This document shows, in pieces, positions 18,545-27,883 of a stretch of 64,000 nucleotides of DNA. The position numbers and the translations under genes are program-made. The stretch is from assembly GCF_002742335.1 (NCBI RefSeq), contig NZ_MDGR01000007.1:4282501-4346500 (forward strand), written 5' to 3'. The notes beneath the pieces are model-generated. The model had not been told where the DNA came from, did no database searches, and saw only the letters and a program-made list of their open reading frames with translations. The DNA comes from Reichenbachiella sp. 5M10. GTDB lineage: Bacteria; Bacteroidota; Bacteroidia; Cytophagales; Cyclobacteriaceae. Position 1 is the stretch's first letter, and every line of letters starts with the position of its first letter.

Positions 18545-18578
18545 AGTAAGCCAATAGTCGAGAGACTATTGGCTTACT
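18545..18578. terminator. Strong intergenic hairpin inside the siderophore unit
   Basis: A perfect 15-bp stem, AGTAAGCCAATAGTC paired with GACTATTGGCTTACT around a GAGA loop, lies between the DUF4374 stop (18589) and the PepSY start (18503). On the minus strand it is followed by only TTTATGACC, so it lacks a good U tract. It may be a partial terminator or an mRNA-stabilising hairpin that tunes the ratio of the two products. Confidence 0.7.
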
Positions 18579-18588
18579 AAGTTTGTTA

Positions 18589-19821
18589 TCAATCGAACCT
18601 GAAGAATCCAGCGACGAAGTTGGCTTCAACCAATGCGCCTTTTTCGGCAGTCAAGTTTTTTGTATCGATTTTGTATACATAGATCCCGGTGTCTTCTGGA
18701 ATACACTGATAGACAAAGTCTCCGTTGTGTAGTACAGCGAGTCTACGACCATCTCCAGAGTGCTCAGGCACATCGCTGATGAAGGCTACGGATGGCGTTT
18801 CTAGATTGACAACTGCTGTCTCCAAAGGACTGTCTGACCAGCGGCCTTGTTGTGCTCTTTCATCACGATTGATTTGAGCAAAAGCACGGCCATCACCCAG
18901 GTATTTGAGGTGAGAAATGGTTTTTCCATCTGTCAAAGCTGCCACGTCGAAGAAGTAGTCTGCATCAAATTCCGTCTCTCCTTTGTTGATTTTCAAGATG
19001 CCAGCGGGCTTGGTAGATTGGCTGTATCCGTTGGCAGGGTTAGAGTGAGACACACCGTATATATTCCCATCTTCGTCAGCGAACAGCCCTGCTTTGATAT
19101 TGAAGCCACCCAATGGACCTACGCGATCATCTTCGATTACTTTGATGAATTCCAATTCTGGATAACTATATACTGCTACTTGAGCTTTGTCCGTATACGG
19201 GGTGTTGTAGGTGTCTCGGTCACTGATGTAGTAGCTGAGGAACACGTGGTCTCCGCTCACAGCGAGACCAGAGTAGGCTGCTACATACTCTGTAGTCAAG
19301 TTGGAGGCAGGGCTAGAGAATGTTTCTTTGACAGAAATCGTGTTGTTGTCAATGGTGTAGAAAACCACTTGATCCGATTCGCTACTGAGTGATACAGCGA
19401 GCAAGTTGTCGTCATCGGCTCTCACGAGATCCGAGAGACTGTTTGCAAAGGTGGCAGAACCTACTTCGCTTAGTGATTCATCTTCGTTTTGGATGATGCT
19501 GTGTACATCTGTAGCACCTAATCCACCGATACTATAGAGCGTGCGATCGATTTGAGTATAGTCGTAGTATCCTGGTTGCTCGATCGCTTCAGTGTTTTGA
19601 GCACTCAAAGTACCGGTCATCACGTCCAAAAAAGGAACGGTGTAATAGGTAAAACCACCTTCACTACCTTGAATAGCAAGAGTTACAGCAAAGTCACCTT
19701 TTGCTGGAGAGACATCGTCTCCTTCGTCACATGAGCTCAGTATGCTCGCAGATACCAATGTTGCAATAGCCAAAGACAGTAGTCTGGCACGATTGATCAG
19801 ATTCATATAATTACGTTTCAT
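18589..19821 (-). CDS. DUF4374 lipoprotein of a siderophore uptake unit
   Basis: A 410-residue lipoprotein: hydrophobic N-terminus with lipobox I-L-S-S-C followed by acidic DEGDD. The body is a repeated beta-strand pattern consistent with a beta-propeller. It matches DUF4374 proteins, which in Bacteroidota recurrently sit between a TonB receptor and a PepSY membrane protein and are inferred to bind a ferric ligand at the outer membrane. The start is the ATG at 19821, 33 bases after the receptor stop; an ATG five codons later is possible. Confidence 0.85.
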   Translation of the reverse strand: MKRNYMNLINRARLLSLAIATLVSASILSSCDEGDDVSPAKGDFAVTLAIQGSEGGFTYYTVPFLDVMTGTLSAQNTEAIEQPGYYDYTQIDRTLYSIGGLGATDVHSIIQNEDESLSEVGSATFANSLSDLVRADDDNLLAVSLSSESDQVVFYTIDNNTISVKETFSSPASNLTTEYVAAYSGLAVSGDHVFLSYYISDRDTYNTPYTDKAQVAVYSYPELEFIKVIEDDRVGPLGGFNIKAGLFADEDGNIYGVSHSNPANGYSQSTKPAGILKINKGETEFDADYFFDVAALTDGKTISHLKYLGDGRAFAQINRDERAQQGRWSDSPLETAVVNLETPSVAFISDVPEHSGDGRRLAVLHNGDFVYQCIPEDTGIYVYKIDTKNLTAEKGALVEANFVAGFFRFD

Positions 19822-19854
19822 TTTTAAAAATTAATACATCGTCTTGTCCTCAGT

Positions 19855-22239
19855 TTAGAGGACGAATCTCAATTTGAGATAAAAAGCTCTTCCAGGTTTT
19901 TGTAGGTAGTACCGATCGTACAATCGGGCGTTGGCGAGGTTGCGACATTCTAGAGTCAGGTTGTATTTGCCCTCTTTGAGACCGTAGGATATCTCGGCAT
20001 TGTGTGCGGTTTGGGTTGGGATGACTTTCTTGTTGTCCTTGGACCCGAGCTCCGCCCAGTCTAGGAAGTACTGCTCTACATAGCTGAAGTTGTAGTTGAT
20101 ACTCAAAGAACTGCCTGACGGCATCCAATCACTGAAGGTCAGTCCAGCATGGGCATTGCCAAAGAGGTAGGGGGTATTGGGCAGACGAAAGCCCTTTTGG
20201 TAGTTTTTTTGCCAACCCGTGTTGGTGTAGGATTCGTTGTAGACAGAGTCGGCTTGATCCGTGATGTTTTGGAAGGTGATGCTTGCGCCGAGGTTTAGGA
20301 TGTTTTTCCATTGGTATTTGACTCCTCCTTCGATCCCAATATTGCGTGCTTCGCTGAGGTTGGCATAGTTGGTTTCTGGATTGCCTCCTTTTACTACTTG
20401 GTAGATGAGGTCTTTGGATTTTCGATAGATCAAACTACTTTCTAAGTGAAACCTGTTGACTTCTCGGAGTTTGAAATCATAACCCAATCCAAAATTGAAA
20501 TTGTCGCTTTGCTCAGGACCTAAGTCCGGGTTGGGCTGCACAAATAGCCCGTCTCCGAAGATTTCGTTGGCCCATGGCATACGGTAGGTGTGTTCATAGG
20601 AGGCTTTGGCTTCTAGGTTGGGAAGTAGGTAGTACGAGGATGCGATCCCGTATCCGAAGTTCTTTTTGTGACTTTCTACTGCTTCGGTTCGCTGTGTGGA
20701 GAGTCCAAAGTCGAGCTGTTTGGAGCTTTCGACTCCTAAGAAGAAGTACTTGCCGAATACCGTGGCACTCCATTTTTTCGTTGGGTCGATTTTGTAAGCT
20801 AGCCCTACGATCTGTTTGGTTTGGGTATTGGGAAACTGATTGGCAATGCGGTTGGGATTTTCCTTGTCAAAGGTCTCACGTGTAAAATGTGTCAACGAAT
20901 AGTTGAGAGCCAAGGATTGCTTTGCTCCTATCTCATAGCCAAGGTTGAGCTGGCTCGATAGCTCTTGGTCGTCGAGCGTGCTTTGGGTCAGCGACGACTC
21001 TCCGAGTTTTCCTGGATTAGGGATTGCCTCGCCCAGCCAATTGTAATTGTAGCCTCTGAGTGTGTCGATGACTTCACTGTGCGTGCGATTGTAGGCACTG
21101 TATAGACTCAGGTCTAATCCCTTGAGGAATAGGTCTTGTTTGGCATATTTCAAAGTGGCAATAGCCGACCGACTGTTTCGCATGATCTTGCCATAGACCG
21201 TTTCCATAGTAGTTCCTGTCTGTACTTGCTGGTCATTGCCAGAGAGGATCGCCCCGATCAGGAGCTGATCTGCGTAAGGCTTGTTGACAAAACCAGCTTC
21301 CATTCTGAGTGTCCCCGATCGGTAGCGATCATGAAAGCGCTCTACATTGGTGGTATCTACGATGGCGTTGTTTTCGACGATTTGAGCCCAGACTTTGTAG
21401 TTGTTGTCCGAGTAGTTGCCGATCACATTGGTACGGACTGTAAATCCCGTGTTTTTGTTGGTATAGGCACCATTGAGAGATAGCCGGTGGGTATTGAATG
21501 AGCCTACGGTGTAGGACATGTCCATGTAGTTGCTCTTGCTGGTGGTGATGATGTTGACTGCTCCACCGAGCGCATCGGTACCGAGCCATACGGGGACGAC
21601 TCCCTTGTACACTTCGATGCGTTCGATCATGTTGACGGGGATGTTGTTGAGACTTAGTGAAGAACCGAAGTTGTCCATTGGGATGCCGTCCATGAAGAAT
21701 TTGACCTGATCACCCGAAAAGCCATTGAGAGAAAAGTTGAGCGTAGAGCCAAGTCCTCCGTCTTGCATCACGCGTACCCCCCCTACTCGGTTGAGCATGG
21801 TCTGTGCGTCAGAAGTTGTATTGAGTAGGTCTTTGGCCGAAATGGCAGTGACTGAGTAGGCCTGTTCGTTGATTTCTCGTGCCATGGATTTTCCTTCGAT
21901 TTCGATGGCACTCATTTCTACTGTGTTTTCTTTGAGAGTAAAGTTGACTTCTGTCTTTTGCGAGGGTTTGAGTGTTAGAGTTTTTGTTTGCTTGTCGAAC
22001 CCTAAAAATTGGGCCGTCAGCGTATGCGTACCAGCGGGAATATTGGTGATCTCGAAGCGACCATCCTCATCAGATATTGTCCCGGTGGTACCGTGATCGA
22101 TGATGATCGTGACACCTAGCAGAGCCTCTCCTCCGGCTGATTTCACTTTGCCAAACACTATAGTCCCTTGTCCACGAACGACTTCTCCCCCACACAGTAT
22201 CAACCACAAGCAACCCGCTACTATCCCTAACTTTCTCAA
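19855..22239 (-). CDS. TonB-dependent siderophore-type receptor
   Basis: A 794-residue outer-membrane receptor. It has a signal peptide, a carboxypeptidase-regulatory-like beta domain (GKVKSAGGEALLGVTIIIDHG, then SDEDGRFEITNIPAGTHTL), a plug with IERIEVYKGVVPVWLGTDALGGAVNIIT, and a long barrel ending in aromatic-rich strands and FYLKLRFVL. There is no SusD partner; the following genes (DUF4374, PepSY) point to iron-siderophore import instead. The start is TTG at 22239 with no in-frame ATG nearby. Two iron-box-like palindromes lie 18 and 78 bases upstream. Confidence 0.9.
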   Translation of the reverse strand: MRKLGIVAGCLWLILCGGEVVRGQGTIVFGKVKSAGGEALLGVTIIIDHGTTGTISDEDGRFEITNIPAGTHTLTAQFLGFDKQTKTLTLKPSQKTEVNFTLKENTVEMSAIEIEGKSMAREINEQAYSVTAISAKDLLNTTSDAQTMLNRVGGVRVMQDGGLGSTLNFSLNGFSGDQVKFFMDGIPMDNFGSSLSLNNIPVNMIERIEVYKGVVPVWLGTDALGGAVNIITTSKSNYMDMSYTVGSFNTHRLSLNGAYTNKNTGFTVRTNVIGNYSDNNYKVWAQIVENNAIVDTTNVERFHDRYRSGTLRMEAGFVNKPYADQLLIGAILSGNDQQVQTGTTMETVYGKIMRNSRSAIATLKYAKQDLFLKGLDLSLYSAYNRTHSEVIDTLRGYNYNWLGEAIPNPGKLGESSLTQSTLDDQELSSQLNLGYEIGAKQSLALNYSLTHFTRETFDKENPNRIANQFPNTQTKQIVGLAYKIDPTKKWSATVFGKYFFLGVESSKQLDFGLSTQRTEAVESHKKNFGYGIASSYYLLPNLEAKASYEHTYRMPWANEIFGDGLFVQPNPDLGPEQSDNFNFGLGYDFKLREVNRFHLESSLIYRKSKDLIYQVVKGGNPETNYANLSEARNIGIEGGVKYQWKNILNLGASITFQNITDQADSVYNESYTNTGWQKNYQKGFRLPNTPYLFGNAHAGLTFSDWMPSGSSLSINYNFSYVEQYFLDWAELGSKDNKKVIPTQTAHNAEISYGLKEGKYNLTLECRNLANARLYDRYYLQKPGRAFYLKLRFVL

Positions 22240-22256
22240 AACAGAATGACTTATAC

Positions 22257-22279
22257 TTATTTAGACTTGTTTTAAATAA
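22257..22279 (-). promoter_or_regulatory. Iron-box-like palindrome 1 (Fur/DtxR type)
   Basis: A 9-5-9 inverted repeat, TTATTTAGA-N5-TTTAAATAA, with 8 of 9 positions paired. It lies 18 bases upstream of the TonB receptor start. The TTATTTAGA half resembles metalloregulator boxes upstream of Bacteroidota iron genes; which regulator binds is inference. Confidence 0.6.
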
Positions 22280-22316
22280 TGGCAAATATGAGGGTATGAA
22301 TTGAGAAAGAAAAGGC

Positions 22317-22339
22317 TTATATAGATTAAGACTAAATAA
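22317..22339 (-). promoter_or_regulatory. Iron-box-like palindrome 2 (Fur/DtxR type)
   Basis: A second 9-5-9 inverted repeat, TTATATAGA-N5-ACTAAATAA (7 of 9 paired), exactly 60 bases from the first. It has the same half-site family and the same spacer length. Confidence 0.55.
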
Positions 22340-22484
22340 TTTCATGTTTCGACATGTAAAATGGAGGGTGGTTTAAATTGTAGAGGGTATTGTTGGGCAA
22401 GTTGACGAAATGATAATCTTATGAGGTATGTAATCCTCTAGCTTTTCGATAAATTCACCCAATAAAATTAAAATCTACCCCAAT

Positions 22485-24572
22485 TTGGAAGAGCAAACCA
22501 CGCAAAGCACAGAAGTTACCAATCGTTATTTTGATAGGGACCTGAGTTGGTTGACATTCAACTATCGAGTACTCAAAGAGGCACAAAGCAACGATGTTCC
22601 GCTCTATGAACGGCTCAAGTTTCTGGCGATTTATTCTGCGAATCAAGATGAGTTTTTTAGAGTGCGAGTCGCTAATCTGCGCAATTACATCAAGTTGGAT
22701 AAAAAGAAAATCAACAAGGCGCTGGATTATGATCCCATTGAATTGCTGAAGAAGATACATGAAAGGATTCACAATCAGCTGATTGAGTATGGAGATACCC
22801 TGCGTAGCAAGGTGCTCGTCGAATTAGAGAAAAATGGAGTTTTCATCCTGTCTCCAGAACAGCTCAATGAAGACCAAAAATCTGCGAGCTTGTACTTTTT
22901 CAAAACCAAAGTACTATCGTTTTTGCAGCCTTATGTGTTTGGGTTTTCGAGTCGGGAGCCTTTTCTCAACAACCGTGAGTTATACTTCGCACTGAGGTTA
23001 CAAAATAAATATTCGGGGACCATTGAGTTTGCTTATCTTAATATCCCGTCGAATGTCTTGCCTCGATTTTTTCAGTTGCCTTCACCCAACGTGCAGTTTC
23101 ATTACATGTTTTTGGATGACATCATTCGAATGAATTTGGATTTTGTGTTTCCAGATTATGAAGTGCTGGAGTGCCAGAGTATCAAGATGAACAAGGACGC
23201 GGATCTCAATATTGAGGATGAGTTTAGTGGTGACCTAGTAGAGAAGATCGAGCGACAAATAGAAAAGAGGAATTTGGGTGTGCCGTCTCGGTTCTTGTAT
23301 GATTTTACTACCTCAGATATTTTGCTCAAGTTTCTTGCTGACTCGTTTGATCTGATCGATGAGGATTTGGTCTCAGGCGGGCATTACCATAGTTTGTTTG
23401 ATTTCTTTCAATTGCCTAACCCGATCGGAAAGGCCATCGAGTATGAGCCGCTGACGCCACTACGCAACATCAAGATAGATCAACACCGATCGATTTTCTC
23501 AGCGATCGACGAGTCGGATCAGATGCTGCACTTCCCATATCACACGTACAATTATGTGTTGCAGTTTTTCAACCAAGCGGCCATTGATCCACATGTGCGA
23601 GAAATCAAGGTGACATTCTACCGCATGGCACAGGACTCTCTGATCGGCAATGCCCTAATGAGTGCTGCTAAGAATGAGAAAAAAGTAACGGTATTTATGG
23701 AGCTCAAGGCACGCTTTGACGAGGAAAACAACCTCCGATGGGCAGAGCGTATGCAGAAGGCAGGGATCAAAATCATCTACAGCATACCAGGGCTGAAAGT
23801 TCATGCTAAGGTGGCTCTCGTCAAGAAAAAAACCGAATCGGGACTCATCAAAAACTATTGCTTTTTTGGGACAGGAAACCTCAACGAAAAGACCGCGTCG
23901 CTGTACGCAGATCATGGCCTGTTGACATGTGACGAAGAGATGTGTGATGAGCTTGATGATTTGTTCAAGTTTCTGTACAAGAGAAAGGAACCGGCCAAAT
24001 TCAAGAGTTTGTTGGTTTCTCAGTTCAACATCATCGATGCGTTCACGGCGTTGATTGACCGGGAAATCGCGCATGCTAAGGCAGGCCGTGAGGGTCACAT
24101 CATCATCAAGCTCAACAATCTAGAAGAGAAAGGAATGATCGACAAGCTCTACGAAGCGAGCCGTGCTGGAGTACGTATCGAGATGATTATTCGTAGTATC
24201 TGCTGTCTTGTACCTGGAGTGCCAGGGATGAGTGAGAACATCACTGTACGCCGAATCGTCGGCAGATTTTTGGAGCACAGTCGTATCATTTGGTTTCACA
24301 ACGATGGCGAGGATGAGCTGTACATGGGGTCTGCCGACTGGATGAAGCGCAATTTGATGGGACGAATAGAGGTGAAGTTTCCTGTCAAGGACAAAGAACT
24401 CCGAAATCAAGTCCGCGAACTCCTGCGCGTGCAACTCAAAGACAACACGAAGGCCGTCATGCTTGATGAAAACATCAACAATATCCCCATCGAGAAGAAA
24501 AAGGGGCAGAGATTATACAATGCCCAGTTGGATACCTACCACACTATCAAACGGTGGGAAGAATTGGAATAG
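22485..24572 (+). CDS. ppk1: Polyphosphate kinase 1
   Basis: Polymerises the ATP gamma-phosphate into polyphosphate, reversibly. The 695 residues cover all domains: N-terminal FDRDLSWLTFNYRVL, the first catalytic core with KVTFYRMAQDS and IPGLKVHAKVALV (autophosphorylated His440), and the second core with IVGRFLEHSRI (His598). The start is TTG; there is no in-frame ATG before the conserved N-terminus and the frame is open back to 22434. It converges on a PhnD-like lipoprotein gene with only 3 bases between the stops. Confidence 0.97.
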   Translation: MEEQTTQSTEVTNRYFDRDLSWLTFNYRVLKEAQSNDVPLYERLKFLAIYSANQDEFFRVRVANLRNYIKLDKKKINKALDYDPIELLKKIHERIHNQLIEYGDTLRSKVLVELEKNGVFILSPEQLNEDQKSASLYFFKTKVLSFLQPYVFGFSSREPFLNNRELYFALRLQNKYSGTIEFAYLNIPSNVLPRFFQLPSPNVQFHYMFLDDIIRMNLDFVFPDYEVLECQSIKMNKDADLNIEDEFSGDLVEKIERQIEKRNLGVPSRFLYDFTTSDILLKFLADSFDLIDEDLVSGGHYHSLFDFFQLPNPIGKAIEYEPLTPLRNIKIDQHRSIFSAIDESDQMLHFPYHTYNYVLQFFNQAAIDPHVREIKVTFYRMAQDSLIGNALMSAAKNEKKVTVFMELKARFDEENNLRWAERMQKAGIKIIYSIPGLKVHAKVALVKKKTESGLIKNYCFFGTGNLNEKTASLYADHGLLTCDEEMCDELDDLFKFLYKRKEPAKFKSLLVSQFNIIDAFTALIDREIAHAKAGREGHIIIKLNNLEEKGMIDKLYEASRAGVRIEMIIRSICCLVPGVPGMSENITVRRIVGRFLEHSRIIWFHNDGEDELYMGSADWMKRNLMGRIEVKFPVKDKELRNQVRELLRVQLKDNTKAVMLDENINNIPIEKKKGQRLYNAQLDTYHTIKRWEELE

Positions 24573-24575
24573 TGC

Positions 24576-25520
24576 TCAGAGAAGTATGGCACGTAGGCCG
24601 TCATAGTCCGAATCTTTGCAACGCTCATACCCCTCGATCGAGTAGAGTTCGTTCATGGCTGTTTTGCCTTCTTCGGTCTCTAGGAACTTGATGATACCTA
24701 GGGATACAGGAAAATAGATGTCCCGCGCAATGTGCTGACCAAAGACTACTGGGTCGTTGGGGATAGGGTCGGTCACGGCGATGATCTTTACTTTGTCTGC
24801 TACATCTGGAAACTCCTCGATCAATCGTGATCGGGCATCACGAATACGCCCATCCCCAGAGGGCTCGGAGTAGTAGGTGGCTCCTGCGTCAGCGATTCCT
24901 TTGTAGACCATCTTGACGACACGGTCGTGCGTCCCTGCAAAAGCCGTATGACTTGGTGAGATGTTTTGCTGGTCTAGGATCTGTTTGGGAAATAGGTAAC
25001 CAGAGGCAGATAACTCATCGGTGTAGACGATGGATTTATTTTGGATATCGGAGATGTCCTTGATTCCACTGACGGTACTGGCGATGATTTGTCCAAAATA
25101 ATTGGCTTTGCCGTAGCGAATGGCTTTTAGTTTGGCAGTCACACCATAGGCTTCTCGGGCTTTGATATAACTCGAAGAGCTCATGAGGGCTATGTCTCCA
25201 TTGTTTTGAGCAAAAGCATTAATCATTTCGTCATAGTTTTCAGGGACGATGAGTTCAAATTGAAGCTGTGTTTCGGCTTCCAAATAGGAGATCAATTTTT
25301 GTCCGGCATCTTGGACTAGTTCTGAGGTTCTAGAGGGAGTCAAGTAGAATTTCAGCGGGTTTTCATGGCTGCCCAGTATTCCTATCCGTGTCGTAGAGGG
25401 AGCTTCTTGTGTGTGTGTGGTGATGAGGGGCCTGGTCGTTACAGATTGTTTTGCTTCTTCTTTGGGAGAACAGGCCATGGCAAAAAAGGCCAAAAGCCAT
25501 GTGGTCGGGATGAATTTCAT
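24576..25520 (-). CDS. PhnD/SsuA-type phosphate/phosphonate-binding lipoprotein
   Basis: A 314-residue lipoprotein (lipobox F-A-M-A-C) with a periplasmic binding-protein fold of the PhnD type: RIGILGSHENPLKFYLTPSRTSELV, the ligand-loop region NNGDIALMSSSSYIKAREAYG, then DKVKIIAVTDPIPNDPVVF. In classical systems PhnD feeds phosphonate or phosphite to PhnC/PhnE. No ABC permease or ATPase lies nearby, so it may act with a distant transporter or as a sensor. The position next to ppk1 suggests phosphorus metabolism but is only circumstantial. Confidence 0.82.
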   Translation of the reverse strand: MKFIPTTWLLAFFAMACSPKEEAKQSVTTRPLITTHTQEAPSTTRIGILGSHENPLKFYLTPSRTSELVQDAGQKLISYLEAETQLQFELIVPENYDEMINAFAQNNGDIALMSSSSYIKAREAYGVTAKLKAIRYGKANYFGQIIASTVSGIKDISDIQNKSIVYTDELSASGYLFPKQILDQQNISPSHTAFAGTHDRVVKMVYKGIADAGATYYSEPSGDGRIRDARSRLIEEFPDVADKVKIIAVTDPIPNDPVVFGQHIARDIYFPVSLGIIKFLETEEGKTAMNELYSIEGYERCKDSDYDGLRAILL

Positions 25521-25718
25521 GTACTATCGTTTTGTCAGTTTAGGTGATTGTTTGTGTGTGATGTCAAAAAATCATTGCGAGTATAATTGATTTTGAATCA
25601 AGGACAAAAAGGAATTCTTAGGTCTATCGAAAATCAAGAATGTCATTATAGCGAACCCATTTCAGTTTATTGACTAAATTTAAATCGGACTTTCCCTATG
25701 ATCAATAAATCACAGCAT

Positions 25719-27872
25719 ATGAAGAGTGTTTCACTTGTATTTTTCTTGGCAATCATGTCTTGTGTGTCGCTGTATGCACAAGAGAATGAGAGCGCATTTT
25801 TTCCTAAAATCATCGAAAACGACAAAGGAAAAATAGTCATATATCAGCCTCAATCCGAATCTCTGAAAGGAGATGTACTGGAATCAAGGGTGGCGATATC
25901 GGTAAAACCCAAGGAAGACTCTGCTCCGACGTTTGGTGTGATGTGGGTTACGAGTTATCTCGAGGTGGATCGTGTGGATCGTCTAGTCACGCTCAAGTCG
26001 GCCAAAATCAACGCCGTGCGATTTCCCGAAGAAGTGGATAGTGTCAAAATCCAAAAGCTCAAGTCTTTTATCGAGAATGAAGTGCCCAACTGGCATTATG
26101 AGTTTTCGTTGGATGGACTGATCTCTACACTTGAAGAAGCTGACGGTGAGCGCAATGTGGAGTTCAAAAATGAGGCCCCCAAGTTGATCTTTCGTACGAC
26201 GCCTGCAGTGCTGATCATGCTGGACGGGGAGCCGAAGCTTCAGGATTTGGAAAAAAAATACCAGCGTATAGTGAACACGCCAGTGTTTATGCTCAAAAAG
26301 AAAGAGACATATTATCTCTATGGAGGGGGCAAGTGGTTCAAGACCAAAGACCTGCTCAAAGGCCCTTGGTCCAAAATGAAAAACCCTCCTACTAGCTTGA
26401 CATCTATCGAAAAGAAATACAACAAGACAACAGAGTCTCAAGAAACAACACCAGAAGAGAGTGATAAGCAAGAGGCAGACCTGGAGATCATCGTGGCGAC
26501 CACTCCGACTGAGCTCATCGTGACGGAGGGGGAGATGAATTTTGTGCCTATTGCCAATAGTGGGTTGATGTATGTGGAAAATACCATGTCTGATTTGTTT
26601 ATGGATGTGGCGACTCAGCAGTACTATTTGCTGATTTCTGGGCGTTGGTTTACCTCTACTTCGATCGATGGAGCATGGACCTATTTAGATGCCAATGACA
26701 TCCCCGAAGATTTTAAGAGTATCCCTGAGGATTCTGCCAAGGGCGATGTACTGGCGAGTGTGCCCGGCACCTATGCGGCCAAAGAAGCTGTACTGGATGC
26801 AAATATTCCTCAAACTGCAGCCATTGATCGCAAGAATGCTACAGCTTCTGTCACCTATGATGGAGACCCGATATTCAAAGCTATCGATGGGACGACCCTG
26901 TCTTATGCTGTCAATACGTCGAGTGCCGTTTTTTTGTCCAAAGGAGTCTATTTTCTTTGTGACAATGCCGTTTGGTTCAGTTCCCCTACAGCGACAGGGC
27001 CATGGACAGTGTCTGATATCCGTCCAGTGGACATAGATAAAGTGCCGTCTGGCAACCCTAACTACAACGTCAAGTATGTATACATCTATGAGAGTACTCC
27101 TGAAGTCGTCTATGTCGGATATACTCCTGGGTATATAGGATGCTATGCTTATGGACCGACAGTTGTATATGGGACTGGCTGGTACTATCCTGGTTGGTAC
27201 GGGATGTACTACTATCCTAGGCCTGTGACTTATGGTTTTGCTGTACATTATTCTACCTATGCGGGATGGAGTATTGGGTTCGGTGTACACGTCGGATATG
27301 GAGGTTGGTATGGGGGGCGTGGCTGGTATGGCCCGCCGTACTATCGACCACCGCACTACATGCCGCCACATCATAGGCCGCCAAGTCAGCGTCCGCCAGG
27401 CCATCGACCACCTGCAGGAGGCAACAGGCCACCGGCGACTACTGGTCAACGTCCCAATAGTCGCCTCAATGCGGGCAACCTGTACAATCATCGCAAAGAT
27501 GTCGTGTCTGGCAATCATCAGCGTCCATCCACCCGTCCAGCGACGAGACCGAGTACTGGTGGCCAGCCTGGCAATGTGAGACCAGCGACGCGAGACCGAC
27601 AGACTCAGCCAGCTACTCGTCCTGCTAGCTCAGGCAATGGACGTATCAACAACGATGTGTACTCCGACCGAAATGGCAATGTATACAGGAGAAGTTCGGA
27701 TGGGTGGCAGCAGCGCGAAAGCAATCATCAGTGGTCAGCTCCGACGCAGCGACCTAGCAACGGACAGATGAACAATAGTTATCAAAATCGACAAAGAGGA
27801 GCACAACGCTCACAGAGTTTCCAAAGACCCGCTGGAGGTATGGGGATGGGAGGTCGAGGAGGACGTAGATAA
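25719..27872 (+). CDS. Exported repeat protein with Gly/Tyr/Trp- and Pro-rich C-terminus
   Basis: About 717 residues from the ATG at 25719 (MKSVSLVFFLAIMSCVSLYAQ, a signal peptide); an in-frame ATG lies seven codons upstream. After an N-terminal domain come three related modules, each of the form T-x-P-x-x-L...G-(E/D)-P...V-F...Y-Y-(L/F)...W-F...G-P-W (about residues 165-220, 258-320 and 370-430). A stretch dense in Tyr, Gly and Trp follows, then a tail rich in Pro, Arg and His (RPP repeats) ending MGMGGRGGRR. The family is sometimes labelled carbohydrate-binding V/XII-like; I cannot support a specific ligand. Probably surface-located and upstream partner of the FadL-like porin (11-base gap). 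Confidence 0.8.
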   Translation: MKSVSLVFFLAIMSCVSLYAQENESAFFPKIIENDKGKIVIYQPQSESLKGDVLESRVAISVKPKEDSAPTFGVMWVTSYLEVDRVDRLVTLKSAKINAVRFPEEVDSVKIQKLKSFIENEVPNWHYEFSLDGLISTLEEADGERNVEFKNEAPKLIFRTTPAVLIMLDGEPKLQDLEKKYQRIVNTPVFMLKKKETYYLYGGGKWFKTKDLLKGPWSKMKNPPTSLTSIEKKYNKTTESQETTPEESDKQEADLEIIVATTPTELIVTEGEMNFVPIANSGLMYVENTMSDLFMDVATQQYYLLISGRWFTSTSIDGAWTYLDANDIPEDFKSIPEDSAKGDVLASVPGTYAAKEAVLDANIPQTAAIDRKNATASVTYDGDPIFKAIDGTTLSYAVNTSSAVFLSKGVYFLCDNAVWFSSPTATGPWTVSDIRPVDIDKVPSGNPNYNVKYVYIYESTPEVVYVGYTPGYIGCYAYGPTVVYGTGWYYPGWYGMYYYPRPVTYGFAVHYSTYAGWSIGFGVHVGYGGWYGGRGWYGPPYYRPPHYMPPHHRPPSQRPPGHRPPAGGNRPPATTGQRPNSRLNAGNLYNHRKDVVSGNHQRPSTRPATRPSTGGQPGNVRPATRDRQTQPATRPASSGNGRINNDVYSDRNGNVYRRSSDGWQQRESNHQWSAPTQRPSNGQMNNSYQNRQRGAQRSQSFQRPAGGMGMGGRGGRR

Positions 27873-27883
27873 GCCCAAGTAAT

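Noticed and set aside
18504-18629. Longer start for the PepSY protein
   Set aside because: It would run through the 15-bp hairpin and into the DUF4374 coding end.
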